From the NCBI GenBank assembly GCA_030159075.1, contig BROG01000139.1:542001-606000 (forward strand): DNA of 64,000 nt, read 5' to 3'. Position numbers and translations under genes: made by a program. Every line of letters begins with the position of its first letter. Position 1 is the stretch's first letter. Under the pieces are notes generated by a model. It was given only the letters and a program-made list of their open reading frames with translations, ran no database searches and was not told the origin of the DNA. The DNA is from Atrina japonica. Lineage: Eukaryota; Mollusca; Bivalvia; Pterioida; Pinnidae. Of this stretch, positions 36,101 to 43,261 are shown piece by piece.

Positions 36101-39100
36101 TTCGGTAGATGCATCCACACTAAGAAATATAGTCCAAGGTAAGACTTTAACGTTTGCCAAATATTTTGGTGAAAATGATTGATATGTCCACATGTGTGTA
36201 TTGATGCAGAGGAAGCATGTGGGCGATTGTCGATCTATGTTGTTCTGCGATAACTCTTGTATTACTTTCTCTGGTTACTTGGTGTGTAGGCCTAAAGGTA
36301 AAATATTGTACCTGTTTATCATTTTATCATTAATCCATCTGACCGACTGATATCTTACTGTTGTAGGAAGCCATTATTACATCACTGCAGGAGTATAACC
36401 AACACATAGATCAGCTGAAAGAGGAAATGGACGAGGCGACAGAAAGCGCGGAAGAAATTAGAAAAGAGATTCAGAGTTTTAGAAACAAGTGAGTGTAGTT
36501 ATTAAAACACAAAAACTGACTGAATGTTTAAAATTTATGTCCTTTTATAAAACCTGTCCCCTTTTATAAAACCTGTCCCCTTTTATAAAATTCATGCCCT
36601 AAAAAATTTTTTTTGTCTATGTATTTTTCTTTCAGTTTCTCCACAAATTTATATCTTTCACGTAACTTTTGAACCAAACCCAATCATGATAATAGAGTCT
36701 TTGTATGATCTCTGGAGAGCGAATGCAGTTATGTCATACCCCCAGTGACAGACACCAATATTAACCTGGGCTATTTCTTTTGAAATATAAAGAGTAAAGG
36801 TTTGATTATTCACCTTGCAATCCAGATGATCAGTACCGTTATATGATATAGTAAACTCCATATACTTGGCAAGATGGAGTATTATGAACCCTTTTGACCT
36901 GGACGAGTTTAAATTTTAGGTAATAAAACATAACATTAAAATTACACTGGCTGGAGTAATCATTCCTACTTGTCTCCATACATAAAGCCTTAAGCACAAC
37001 TGTACGCACAGGTTTTTAAATTGTGTGTCCTCTGCGTTTTTTGCATTAGGTGAGAGTCATAGAGGTCGTAGGGACAGAAAAAAGTAGCAGTTAATTCGTA
37101 AGTTGGGATTAATAACGATGTATGTTTTGTGGAAATTGCAGAGTTTGTTCGGCATGCTCAACATCCTGGTACATGCTTACGGGCAGTCTGTGTGCTTGAA
37201 ATTCTGCAAGATGGCTGTGCGAGGTCCGTGCATTCTGTGGTGTTTTTAGGCGTACATACCCCTTAGAGTGGAGGTATGGCCGGCTGTGACTGAGACTTAA
37301 GAGAGCATCCAGGGAGGAATAAAACATTTTCCCATGCAGCTTGTCATGACCAAAAACTGAGTGAAATTATCCATATTTTGATCAAAAGGCTACTCTGCCT
37401 TGCCTTGGCATGTGAAATGGAGTATACCATGAACTGTGACCTTTTTGATAATGTTAGGATCTGTTATACAATAGTGCCATCATCGACCTATGTTGTTTTC
37501 TGATAACTCTAGTTGCAATTTTCTCAAAATGTTTCATGGGGGTTTATAGGGGGGAACAAAGATGGTCCCTTAAAAGAGGTTTTATTTAAAGGATCATTTG
37601 ACTAAATGGTTCTCAGAATGTGATGTCACAAGACAGGCGGGCTTACAAGAATGGTCTCTCAAGATAGGTTTCACTGTAGTAATAAAATGTCTACCTAAAT
37701 TTTGTGTGGTGGTTAAGTTTTTTACATCACTCATTGTGTAACAGTAATATACAAATATTCTGCACCATTGGATCTCTTCCATGTTAACTATAGATGTTGA
37801 TTTACTAAGTTCTTACAAGGTCAAATTGGGGGGGGGGGGCTCTGGCCAAGTGGTTAGAGCATTGCACTTTGAACCATGCAGTCTCTCACTTTTGGTCAGC
37901 ACAGGTTCAAGTCCCGTTGGAACCTAAGTTGATTTTTGTGAGAAGGTTTGCCAGTTTACTTGTGGAAGGCAGATGGTCTCTTCCGGGTTCTCTCCTCCAC
38001 TAATAAAAAACTGGCCTTCACTATATAACTGAAAAAATTGTTGAGTGTGGCGTGAAACACTAGTCAAAATCAAATTACAAGGTCAAATTGTTGACATCAC
38101 TCTTATTGATGATTAATGTTTGTTTTTATAGATTCACTCTAATTCTGGATAAATGTTCGTTTTTACAGATCACTCTAATTCATGATGTTTGTTTGTTTTT
38201 ATAGATTCACTCTAATTCATGATAATGTTTGTTTTTATAGATTCACTCTAATTCTGGATAAATGTTTGTTTTTATAGATTCACTCTAATTCTGGATAAAT
38301 GTTTTTTTTATAGATTCACTCATGATAATGTTTGTTTTTATAGATTCACTCTAATTCATGTTAATGTTTGTTTTTATAGATTCACTCTAATTCTGGATAA
38401 ATGTTTGTTTTTACAGATTCACTCTAATTCATGATAATGGTTGTTTTTATAGATTCACTCTAATTCTGGATAAATGTTTGTTTTTACAGATTCACTCTAA
38501 TTCATGATAATGTTTGTTTTTATAGATTCACTCTAATTCATGATAATGTTTGTTTTTACAGATTCGCCTTTGTGAATGCACAGGACAAGTGTGCGGCGTG
38601 CAGCTTTCCGTTGATGACCCGATCATTTTACCTGTTTCCTTGTCTTCACAAATTTCACAACGACTGTTTGATATCAGAGGTAGTTACGCGTCATAGATAT
38701 AGGTCACCTGAGTCAATCATGTGACATACTGCGATCTGTTGTTTATTTATTCTCTTGCATGGTGCTTAAATATTTTCAACTTTTTCTTAAAAAAAAACAA
38801 AAACAAAAAAAATCGCTGATCTGGGCATCATTTTACGAAAGGTCATGAGTCTTAGAGTATATTTTGTGACCTTCGAAGGACTGGCGACTCATTTCTAAAG
38901 CAGCTCCAGATTTGTTAATGAACATAAGAATTACAGCTTAGAGCTTACAATTTTTTTTTATTGTAAAACATCCCCCTGATTTTAGTCAAATTTGACTTTA
39001 AGCATTTCTAGTGTAATGGTAAAGATATAAGATGTCAATGTTTCAACAAATTTGCATATTATCTACAGGTTGTACCAAACTTAACCAATAAAAAGCGACA

Positions 39101-41823
39101 GAGAGTTGAAGACTTGCAGCGGAAGTTAGCGGAACATGACGACAGTCGATCTTTATCTTCTATGGGAAGCCGAGGTGGTCATGCATCAGCAGATCTCAGA
39201 TCGGTGGACTGCAAGGTAAACAACGAAATAATGTATATTGACACTATATATCTATGTAATTTACTTACGAGTTTTAAAAAAAAAAATTCTGGTTCTCATA
39301 CAACTGATCTTTAAAAATGTGGCAAGGTAGGTAGGCTATGATTTTTAGCTCATTTGAATTGAAGTGTTTGGACGTACTTTCAGGCTTTAGATAATACAAT
39401 TTTAAATAGTGAGTAAGAGCTGATATATATCTAGGCAGAGAGAGTGTTCTATCATTGATATGCTACAAAGTATAGAGAGTGTTTGGACATGCATTCAGGC
39501 TTTATATAATACGATTTTAAATAGTGAGAAAGCTTATATATATCTAGGCAGAGAGAGTGTTCTATCATTGATATGCTACAAAGTATAGAGAGCGTTTGGA
39601 CATTCATTCAGGCTTTATATAATACGATTTTAAATAGTGAGTAAGAGCTGATATATATCTAGGCAGAGAGAGTGTTCTATCATTGATATGCTACAAAGTA
39701 TAGAGAGTGTTTGGACATTCATTCAGGCTTTATATAATACGATTTTAAATAGTGAGAAAGCTTATATATATCCAGATTAAAGTATTTATATACTACAAAG
39801 TACAGAGAGTGTTTGGACGTACATTCAGGCTTCAGATTAAACATTTTCAAATGGTGAGTGCCGATGTATATCCAGGAAGTGAGTATGTTCTCCCATTTAT
39901 ATATTACAAAGCATATACACAGATAGCATTTGGTTTGTGCATTTTAAGGCTTTTGAAAATAATGTACAATTTCATTGGTGAGAGTATTGATGTATACCCA
40001 AGTTCTAGAGTAGGTGTACATTTTTATCATTTTTATGATTGAGAGTGTTTGAATGGACATCAACGATATGGATTATAAGTTAAGGAAGTTTGAAGATGTA
40101 GGGCTCCACACCATTCAATAAAACAAAATTGTTGGTTTTCAGCTGTAAATATTTTCCATTTTAATTACAGGCAGAATTGGACGATTTAGTGGCATCAGAA
40201 TGTATTTATTGTGGTGATTTTATGGTCAGGTATGTTACCACTTTGTAATTAATCTATGAGAAGATTATGAACTGCTGCAGTACTTGAGGTGGTCACTGAC
40301 TGTACCATTGGCAGCTCAAGTGACAGTATACTCATTAACTGTCACAGGTACTGCTGTTCTGCTGACAGTTCTTGTGACAATGTACTCACTAGCTGCCACA
40401 AGTAACTAGTGATGATGCAGTGGCAATGTCCCCATTGACTGCCACAGGGAACTTTTGACAGGGTCAGTGTCCCCACTCTCAGTGCAATGCACTCTGCTGA
40501 CTGTCACAGGGAACTTGTGACAGTGTTCCAACTGACTGTTACATGGAACCTGTGATAATGCCCCTACTGACTGCTACAGAAAACATTTGACAGTGACAGT
40601 GTCCCCACTGACTCACAGGGATTTATTTTCTGACTGCCACAGGGAATATTTAACAGTGACAATGTCCCCGCTGACTCACAGGGATTTATCTGCTGACTGC
40701 CACAGGGAACTTGTAATATTCTCCCTATTAACTGTCCCAAGTATCCCCATTGATTTTTTTAAGGAATCTGAGACAGTCCCCACTCACAGGAAATGTGTGA
40801 CAGTGCCCTATTTACTGTCACAGGGAACTTGTGACAGTGTCCCCACCATCACAGGGAAATTGTGATAATGTCCCAACTGTCTGCCATATAACTACTGACA
40901 ATGCTCTCACTTAACTGCTACAGATAACTACTGACACAATGCTCTCACTAACTGCCACAGATAACTACTGACACAATGCTCTCACTAAATGCCACAGATA
41001 ATCTCACTTACTGCCATTGTTCCTTAGCTTCAGAGTATTTTTCCAATGCGTTCCGTTATTTTATATTATTATTAACTCATTCACCCCTAAAGACATATTT
41101 GGACTGGTCTAAGTCATTGATTTACAGAAGAGTCCATTGTTTTTCAGGGGTTGATAAGTTAAGTAGATTTAGGTAATCATCTAGTTATTTAGATTAGATA
41201 AACTACTTTGGCATCAATATAGGGAATCGAGAAAAGCAACATACTACCTATGCTACCATTCACATTAGATAGATTTAATATAACAGAACAGCAAGCCTCA
41301 GCATAAAAATATAGAGATTAGCACAACTGCTTACCATACCACAGCATACTTTGTAGACAATACTGAGGAGAACTCAAAAATAACTAGTTCATCCTAAAAC
41401 AGAAGGTTGAATTGACATGTATACCGTATTTGATCCATTAAGGGCCCACGGCTCTACAAAAATCAGGAAAAAAGGGGTGGGGGCTTAGTGGGACCAATTA
41501 ATAGTCAAATTGACGTAAAACAGTTAATGACATGGTAAAGTTGGTGTAGTTATTACTGAGGACAACTATCAATATAATTCTGTTGCTTGGAGACCACAGA
41601 TAAACTGTTACTGAGGGTTTTTCAGGTCAATATCTCCTCGTCAACCAGCTAGAATAGATTCTCTGTTGTTTGTAAAAAGGGGGAGGGGCGCTTATAGGAA
41701 GATGGGTGCTTAATGAATCGAATACAGAAGTTTATTTTTGAAATTATTTTTTTTTACAGGGGTGTGGACAAACCATTTGTAGACGAAGACGAGCAAGATC
41801 AAATAATGGATGAATGGCTGTGA
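13962..41823 (+). CDS. VPS18: VPS18, core subunit of HOPS/CORVET tethering complexes (29 coding exons, one frame break)
   Basis: The conceptual protein is about 994 residues (human VPS18 is 973) and is collinear with the family. It starts MASILDQYEEESAR and has an N-terminal beta-propeller (roughly 30..430) with YINAxI/VPIF-, KVHKIFLD-, SVGWN- and GYSEL-like blocks. An alpha-solenoid with clathrin-type repeats follows (RDVWQMYLD, KEYCK, FEEIALKF, ASHGDVEDMV, KYALRLCAEHGH, YEEAVDLAL). A coiled coil (826..866) and a C-terminal RING-H2 (CAAC 876..879, PCLHKFHNDC 892..901, CIYC 965..968) complete it, ending DEWL. VPS18 acts on endosome and lysosome membranes, joining the VPS11/16/33 core that tethers membranes before SNARE fusion. 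The ATG at 13962 matches the family start; a possible acceptor at 13953 suggests an upstream non-coding exon. Exon 3 has one base too many (T7 run, 15638..15643). Confidence 0.95.
14108..14358. mobile_element. Miniature element ('cagtggaacctctcttgaga') split by another
   Basis: In VPS18 intron 1, 'tacagtggaacctctcttga' at the left and 'agacaggttttactgta' at the right are the ends of one element of the 41933..42114 family. Its middle is interrupted at 14206 by a TTAA-ended element. The intact relative reads 'actatttaactgagtggttc' at this point, so the target was a TTAA. Confidence 0.8.
14206..14295. mobile_element. Short TTAA-ended miniature element nested in another element
   Basis: It starts TTAGTTCATACACCCCTAAA and ends CAGGGGTTGATGAGTTAA. 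It sits inside the element spanning 14108..14358 at a TTAA present in the uninterrupted relative (42000s and 2150s). This gives direct evidence of mobility and target preference. Confidence 0.8.
14745..14830. mobile_element. Partial 'cagtcaaacttg'-family miniature element
   Basis: 'caacctctgtataaagacca' and 'ctttatatacaagttttact' match the ends of the 8004..8184 family with divergence. It lies in VPS18 intron 1. Confidence 0.55.
15203..15420. repeat. Dispersed repeat in VPS18 intron 2
   Basis: 'gacctggacgagtttaaatt' recurs at 36897 (intron 25). 'tttatccatgaagtttgtca' and 'gaatcgaacattacaaactc' recur at about 16062 and 16122 in intron 3. The family is unknown. The intron 3 copy runs up to the acceptor of exon 4. 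Confidence 0.65.
16060..16160. repeat. Dispersed repeat copy adjoining the exon 4 acceptor
   Basis: It shares 'tttatccatga', 'gaatcgaacattacaaactc' and 'gtccatgcaac' with 15305..15460. The acceptor (ttattgttatag) of exon 4 begins directly after this repeat, so the repeat may contribute the branch-point region. Confidence 0.6.
16866..16945 (+). mobile_element. SINE tRNA-like head, truncated
   Basis: 'tcggcttggctcagtcagta' and 'catgaggtcgtgagtt' match the head of the SINE at 58066. The body is lost shortly after. It lies in VPS18 intron 4, just before the exon 5 acceptor. Confidence 0.75.
17060..17300. repeat. CT-rich simple-sequence region
   Basis: Irregular CT/GTCT microsatellite filling most of VPS18 intron 5. 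Leucine/serine-rich open frames here are artefacts. Confidence 0.9.
17598..18396. other. Intron 6, unassigned part
   Basis: AT-rich intron sequence with (gtct)n near 17877. I see no further structured content. Confidence 0.5.
18397..18645 (+). mobile_element. tRNA-derived SINE, family B, near full length
   Basis: The head 'atggctgagtggttagagca' and a B-box-like 'ggtttgagtccca' are followed by 'ctgattttgtgagaaagttc', 'gcagaaggtcggtggtctct' and 'aaaaattgttgagtgttgag'. Members at 37840, 59643, 61385 (minus), 44195, 51085 and 58920 share this body. Confidence 0.85.
18646..19569. other. Intron 6, unassigned part
   Basis: AT-rich sequence without recognised elements. Confidence 0.45.
19570..19860. 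repeat. CA-rich irregular minisatellite
   Basis: Units of about 30 bp mix 'cacacatgcacaaacatgca' with 'accacaacaca'. The cysteine/valine-rich minus-strand frames and histidine/threonine-rich plus-strand frames across it are artefacts. Confidence 0.9.
20533..21012 (+). repeat. 30-bp tandem repeat built on the intron 7 splice donor, 16 copies
   Basis: The unit starts 'actacaccagggtaaggctg' and continues 'ttatagtcta'. The first copy straddles the exon 7/intron 7 border (20543/20544): 11 bases are exon 7 and 19 are intron. GT donor dinucleotides therefore recur every 30 bp from 20544 to 20994. Copies are almost identical (a few 'ttcacc', 'gctata' and one 'gtaagtc' variants), indicating recent expansion. 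Confidence 0.97.
21285..21358. mobile_element. Partial 'cagtcaaacttg'-family miniature element (right part)
   Basis: 'ctgttcccttgggtggcctt' and the end 'ataggcaaagttgactgta' match the right end of 8004..8184. It lies in VPS18 intron 7. Confidence 0.6.
22105..22160. repeat. Short 18-bp tandem repeat in intron 8
   Basis: Three copies of an 'aggtattctccccaaaa'-like unit. Confidence 0.8.
22265..22345 (+). mobile_element. SINE family B head, truncated
   Basis: 'gacctccatggctgagcagt' and 'ctctagtcagcatgagtttg' match the head of family B. The body is replaced by a GT/G-rich run. It lies in VPS18 intron 8. Confidence 0.75.
22690..23020. repeat. About 21-bp degenerate tandem repeat in intron 9
   Basis: The unit resembles 'cttgacaatgcttgcataca', with about 15 copies. 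Three overlapping minus-strand open frames of repetitive Cys/Ser/Leu composition are artefacts of it. Confidence 0.9.
23523..23895. repeat. Dispersed inverted-repeat-like element in intron 10
   Basis: 'gcatacctggaaattttcac', 'gcccttagatgagagggcga' and 'tgaagcatggacatagatgg' recur in inverted or diverged form at 35070..35290 and partly near 20345. The two halves of the present copy look inversely related. The class is unknown. Confidence 0.5.
23896..24640. other. Intron 10, unassigned part
   Basis: No recognised element. 'ttgattgtgacgtcata'-type repeats occur near 23990..24050. The plus-strand open frame 23934..24317 has no recognisable domain. Confidence 0.4.
25718..25833 (+). mobile_element. 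SINE family A body, diverged and 5' truncated
   Basis: 'gaggtccaatatcacag', 'tccatagccatgtaagcaaa' and 'gattcttggcaggatgttaaacaacaata'-type sequence align with the family A body. It lies in VPS18 intron 12. Confidence 0.65.
26331..26450 (+). repeat. 30-bp tandem repeat built on the intron 14 splice donor, 4 copies
   Basis: The first copy holds the end of exon 14 (...gtaaa) and the donor gtaagt at 26346. Copy 2 repeats 'gtaaagtaagtattcaa' exactly 30 bp on, giving a second GTAAGT at 26376. Copies 3 and 4 read 'gtaaaatgtgtattcaa', where the donor GT is mutated. The period is exactly 30 bp. Confidence 0.95.
26536..26726 (-). mobile_element. tRNA-derived SINE with family-A-like head and a different body
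   Basis: On the minus strand, 'tagcacagtggatattgcac' and 'cgacctgggttcgatccttg' resemble the head of the SINE at 53396. The body ('ggaatggtgggggccaagtc') is unlike the other families. It lies in VPS18 intron 14. Confidence 0.75.
27047..27125. mobile_element. Diverged 'ccctttca' TTAA-type miniature element
   Basis: 'aaccctttcatctcc' and 'agaccagtccataatggttt' match the family at 33487..33576. The right end is decayed. Confidence 0.5.
27262..27545 (+). mobile_element. tRNA-like SINE interrupted by a TTAA element
   Basis: 'tagcggtcttatgttagagt' and 'gtcccgagtttgatcctcag' form a tRNA-like head. The body is interrupted at 27346..27436 and resumes with 'gttgtttctgttcatatgct'. It lies in VPS18 intron 15. 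Confidence 0.6.
27346..27436. mobile_element. Short TTAA-ended miniature element within a SINE
   Basis: It begins TTAACTCATTCATCATTAGA and ends CAAGGGTTAATGATTTTAA. The inner 'acatttggactggtctaaa' and 'cagaagagtccaatttttt' match the family. Confidence 0.75.
27795..27872 (-). mobile_element. tRNA-like SINE head, minus strand
   Basis: Minus-strand 'tagctgagttggtagggcac' and 'ggtttctggttcgatcccgg' give A- and B-box-like motifs. It lies about 40 bp before exon 16. The 5' end of the open frame at 27804 is this repeat fused by chance to exon 16. Confidence 0.7.
28105..28575. repeat. About 24-bp tandem repeat filling intron 16
   Basis: Units like 'gataattatggtgttgttta' run from shortly after the donor to about 20 bp before the exon 17 acceptor, with roughly 20 copies. 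Nearly the whole intron is this array. Confidence 0.92.
28905..29130. repeat. About 40-bp degenerate tandem repeat in intron 17
   Basis: It repeats 'gctaccaaaaataagtactc' and 'acaaactgaaggatataca', about five copies. Confidence 0.85.
29655..30705. repeat. 20-bp tandem repeat in intron 19, about 50 copies
   Basis: The unit resembles 'aatacaacaggagctaagcc'. A higher-order repeat is visible: the variant order around 29850..30050 (ending in 'gggagctaagccagcca') is repeated around 30100..30300. No coding potential. Confidence 0.95.
31236..31345. repeat. (CA)n then (GA)n microsatellite in intron 19
   Basis: CA-rich run followed by 'gagagagaga' and 'gcaagcaagcaagca'. It produces spurious frames on both strands. 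Confidence 0.92.
31597..32785. other. Intron 20, unassigned
   Basis: AT-rich intron. No tandem array or element ends recognised. Confidence 0.45.
33027..33306. repeat. (CTGT)/(CT) microsatellite in intron 21
   Basis: Mixed 'ctgtctgtctgt' and 'ctctctgtctct' repeats. Serine/leucine/cysteine-repeat open frames are artefacts. Confidence 0.95.
33451..33600 (+). mobile_element. SINE family B head split by a TTAA element
   Basis: 'ggggcctctgtgtctgagag' is the SINE head. It is interrupted by the element at 33487..33576, after which the SINE-like 'accattaagtct' resumes. Confidence 0.6.
33487..33576. mobile_element. TTAA-ended miniature element, 'ccctttcacccc' family
   Basis: It begins TTAACCCTTTCACCCCTAAA and ends TAGGGTTGAAAGGGTTAA. 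TTAACCC ends with a TTAA target are typical of piggyBac-type transposons; the assignment is inferred. It is non-autonomous. Confidence 0.8.
33802..33857 (+). repeat. 28-bp duplication of the intron 22 splice donor
   Basis: 'gtaagtaaagaaacacgatt' plus 'tatatatt' occurs twice in tandem. The first copy is the real donor after exon 22; the second GTAAGT is at 33830. Confidence 0.93.
34223..34654. other. Intron 23, unassigned part
   Basis: AT-rich sequence without recognised elements. Confidence 0.45.
34655..35010 (+). mobile_element. SINE family B interrupted by a TTAA element
   Basis: The head 'atggtttagtggtagagaaa' leads to 'ggagcattacactt'. A TTAA element at 34752..34841 follows, and then 'ccattacattctttcatctc', 'gtgaccaggttttctccg' and the tail 'aaaaattgttgagtgtggca'. 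It lies in VPS18 intron 23. Confidence 0.7.
34752..34841. mobile_element. Short TTAA-ended miniature element, representative copy
   Basis: It starts TTACTCATTCACCCCTAAAG and ends TTAGGGGTTGATGAGTTAA. The inner 'acacatttggactggac' and 'acagaagagtccattgtttt' are shared by the copies at 7816, 8529, 14206, 27346, 41072 and 50159. It is inserted in a SINE at what would be a TTTAA. Confidence 0.82.
35070..35290. repeat. Dispersed element related to 23523..23895
   Basis: 'acctggaatgtttttgccct', 'cctctcatctaagcacaaaa' and 'cgaaaatgtccaggtctaca' are shared. The ends appear inversely related. It lies in VPS18 intron 23. Confidence 0.5.
36540..36600. repeat. 23-bp triplication in intron 25
   Basis: 'ccttttataaaacctgtccc' recurs three times near the start of the intron. 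Confidence 0.88.
37560..37680. mobile_element. Partial 'tggtctctcaagacaggt' miniature element
   Basis: 'taaaagaggttttatttaaa' and 'ggtctctcaagataggtttc' align with the family at 41933..42114. The left end is missing. Confidence 0.65.
37840..38070 (+). mobile_element. tRNA-derived SINE, family B, near full length
   Basis: The head 'ctggccaagtggttagagca', the B-box-like 'ggttcaagtcccg', the body 'tttgccagtttacttgtgga' and the tail 'aaaaattgttgagtgtggcg' match 18397..18645. It lies in VPS18 intron 25. Confidence 0.85.
38110..38561 (+). repeat. 36/37-bp tandem repeat built on the exon 26 splice acceptor, 13 AG sites
   Basis: Each unit ends 'tgtttgtttttatag' or 'tttttacag' followed by 'attcactctaattc'. 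AG acceptors fall at 38131, 38168, 38204, 38240, 38277, 38313, 38343, 38379, 38416, 38452, 38489, 38525 and 38561. The last is the acceptor used in the model, and the following exon also begins 'attc'. Every unit keeps a pyrimidine tract and an AG. Confidence 0.96.
38562..40229 (+). other. VPS18: VPS18 RING-H2 region (exons 26-28)
   Basis: Exon 26 carries the first zinc-ligand pair (Cys876, Cys879) and the Cys893-x-His895-x2-His898-x2-Cys901 block. Exon 28 carries the last pair (Cys965, Cys968). Exon 27 encodes the spacer, with a basic NKKRQR stretch and a Ser/Arg-rich segment. All ligands expected for a RING-H2 are present. In known VPS18 this domain packs against VPS11 and has reported ubiquitin-ligase activity; that role here is by homology. 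Confidence 0.85.
39395..39800. repeat. About 115-bp tandem repeat in intron 27
   Basis: 'gatatatatctaggcagaga', 'gttctatcattgatatgcta' and 'gagtgtttggaca...ttcaggc' recur about four times, with diverged copies on to about 39900. Confidence 0.92.
40300..41010. repeat. About 40-bp degenerate minisatellite in intron 28
   Basis: 'ctgccacagggaacttgtga' and 'cagtgtccccactgact' motifs recur about 17 times with variable spacing. Confidence 0.88.
41072..41162. mobile_element. Short TTAA-ended miniature element
   Basis: It begins TTAACTCATTCACCCCTAAA and ends CAGGGGTTGATAAGTTAA. Both ends are TTAA. It lies in VPS18 intron 28. Confidence 0.85.
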
Positions 41824-41932
41824 GATTAAAATGGAACATTCCAGTGCTTAAATGTGTTATCAGATTTCTTACTTTACCCCCATGCTTCTGTTATTAGTCA
41901 ATGTAACCAATGTTATCCTCAATACCTCACTA

Positions 41933-42114
41933 CAGTATAACCTGTCTTGAGAGAGACACCACCCCTTCTGCCACTGAAATGTGGTCTCTCAAGTCAGGTG
42001 GTCTCTCAAAAGAGGTTTTATTTTCAGTGATATTTAACTGAATGGTGTCTAGAATCTGGTCTCTCAAGACAGGTGGTCTTTCACGGGCGTGGTCGCTCAT
42101 GACATGTTTCATTG
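41933..42114. mobile_element. Complete 'caagacaggtggtctctca' miniature element in the VPS18 3' flank
   Basis: It begins CAGTATAACCTGTCTTGAGA and ends 'gacatgtttcattg', with TA on both sides. It lies 110 bp after the VPS18 stop and upstream of the first poly(A) signal, so it is probably transcribed in the 3' UTR. Confidence 0.75.
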
Positions 42115-42373
42115 TATATGTTCATATACATTGCTACTGCACATGAGAGCAATGTATCCAGTCAGTTCAGCTTTTTGGAGTTTGGTTATTTTCCGAACTG
42201 TGTAAACTGTATGCATACATGTCTTCAGTCATATCATGGTATGGTATTCCATCAATATTCATTGAAGCAAAATGCAGAAATTTTTCAGTGAAATCTTGCC
42301 CATGAGTTTTGAAGTCCCACAAAGTGTTTTGTATTGTTTGTTTTTGTTTTGATTTGTCAGACAGGTCATAAGA

Positions 42374-42379
42374 AATAAA
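42374..42379 (+). terminator. Candidate VPS18 poly(A) signal 1 (AATAAA)
   Basis: AATAAA lies 551 bp past the stop codon and is followed by a T-rich stretch from about 42392, as in downstream elements of cleavage sites. It would give a 3' UTR of about 570 bp. Confidence 0.55.
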
Positions 42380-42618
42380 AACAGAGAAACATTTTAAAAA
42401 TTTTTATTTTTATTTTTTTATTTTTTTTTATTTTTGAATTAATGTGCATTAGATAGTACAAGTATAGAAAATGACTGTTTGAACTTAAAATATATTGTAA
42501 ATTTCAGTAATTTCAAAATTTACCAAAAAGACACAAATTACAAGAAAAGTATTTGCACCGAGGACATTTACATGAAACTGGTAGTGTGTAATTGAGATTG
42601 GCAGTGTGATTTCGGTTA

Positions 42619-42803
42619 CAGTGGAATCTCGTTATCTTGAAATTTATGGGGCCAACCCCTATTACTTTGAGATATCCAGAATTTAAGATAACCGAAATTT
42701 TAACTAATATATTTATCTATCCATAAAAATCGGAATCGGCCATTCAATTTTGACATAACCGGAATTTCAAATTATCCAATTTCAATTTAACGAGATTCCA
42801 CTG
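42619..42803. mobile_element. Miniature element with CAGTGGAATCTCG inverted ends (pogo/Tc1-like)
   Basis: It starts CAGTGGAATCTCGTTATC and ends TTAACGAGATTCCACTG, flanked by TA on each side. These ends and the TA target fit pogo/Tigger-type non-autonomous elements by general knowledge. It is 185 bp, non-coding, and sits between the two VPS18 poly(A) signals. Confidence 0.82.
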
Positions 42804-42893
42804 TATATACCAGTATGAATACGTATATATGTGTATATTAATGTGTATGTGAATGTGCAATAACCTAGTCCAATACTGGGATCATGAATAGAA

Positions 42894-42899
42894 AATAAA
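42894..42899 (+). terminator. Candidate VPS18 poly(A) signal 2 (AATAAA)
   Basis: A second AATAAA lies about 1.07 kb past the stop codon. If used, the 3' UTR would include the element at 42619..42803. Confidence 0.4.
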
Positions 42900-43030
42900 A
42901 ACATTTGAAATCAAGATTTTATGTGTATTTATTGTGTTTTACACATGTCTGGATATAAAAACACATCTATTATAACAAAACTTTTCCATATTAATATAAT
43001 ATTAACTTTTTGTCTCTCATTTTTTCACTC

Positions 43031-43038
43031 TGTCTCTG

Positions 43039-43089
<51 letters not shown>
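43031..43089. repeat. (CT)n(TA)n microsatellite
   Basis: A CT run passes directly into a TA run. Confidence 0.95.
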
Positions 43090-43091
<2 letters not shown>

Positions 43092-43261
43092 GTTCTGATA
43101 CTTTGCTTAAAGATTATCAGATCGTAAATATTTACCGTAAACTTTGATATTTCTGTGTGTTGTTAATTCCATAATTTTTTATACAAACACTATGCATTGG
43201 TTTTTTTTACGCAATGTCACAACTTACAGTGAGCAATCCTGAAAGAAACAATAATTCTTAG

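Larger units (their letters stand above)
13962..41823 (+). other. VPS18: VPS18 coding exon table
   Basis: Exons, chosen by GT-AG borders and unbroken frame: 13962-14042, 14924-14997, 15619-15768 (one base over), 16182-16330, 16959-17043, 17518-17597, 20431-20543, 21983-22071, 22520-22618, 23231-23312, 24652-24738, 25080-25137, 25901-26004, 26285-26345, 26913-26977, 27917-28052, 28595-28747, 29187-29280, 29540-29613, 31441-31596, 32786-32926, 33670-33801, 34138-34222, 35396-35523, 36367-36488, 38562-38679, 39069-39215, 40171-40229, 41760-41823. They sum to 2986 bases; removing one base in exon 3 gives 995 codons including TGA. Donors are mostly GTAAGN. GTATAC after exon 4 and GTTTGT after exons 17 and 24 are weaker. 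Confidence 0.9.
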
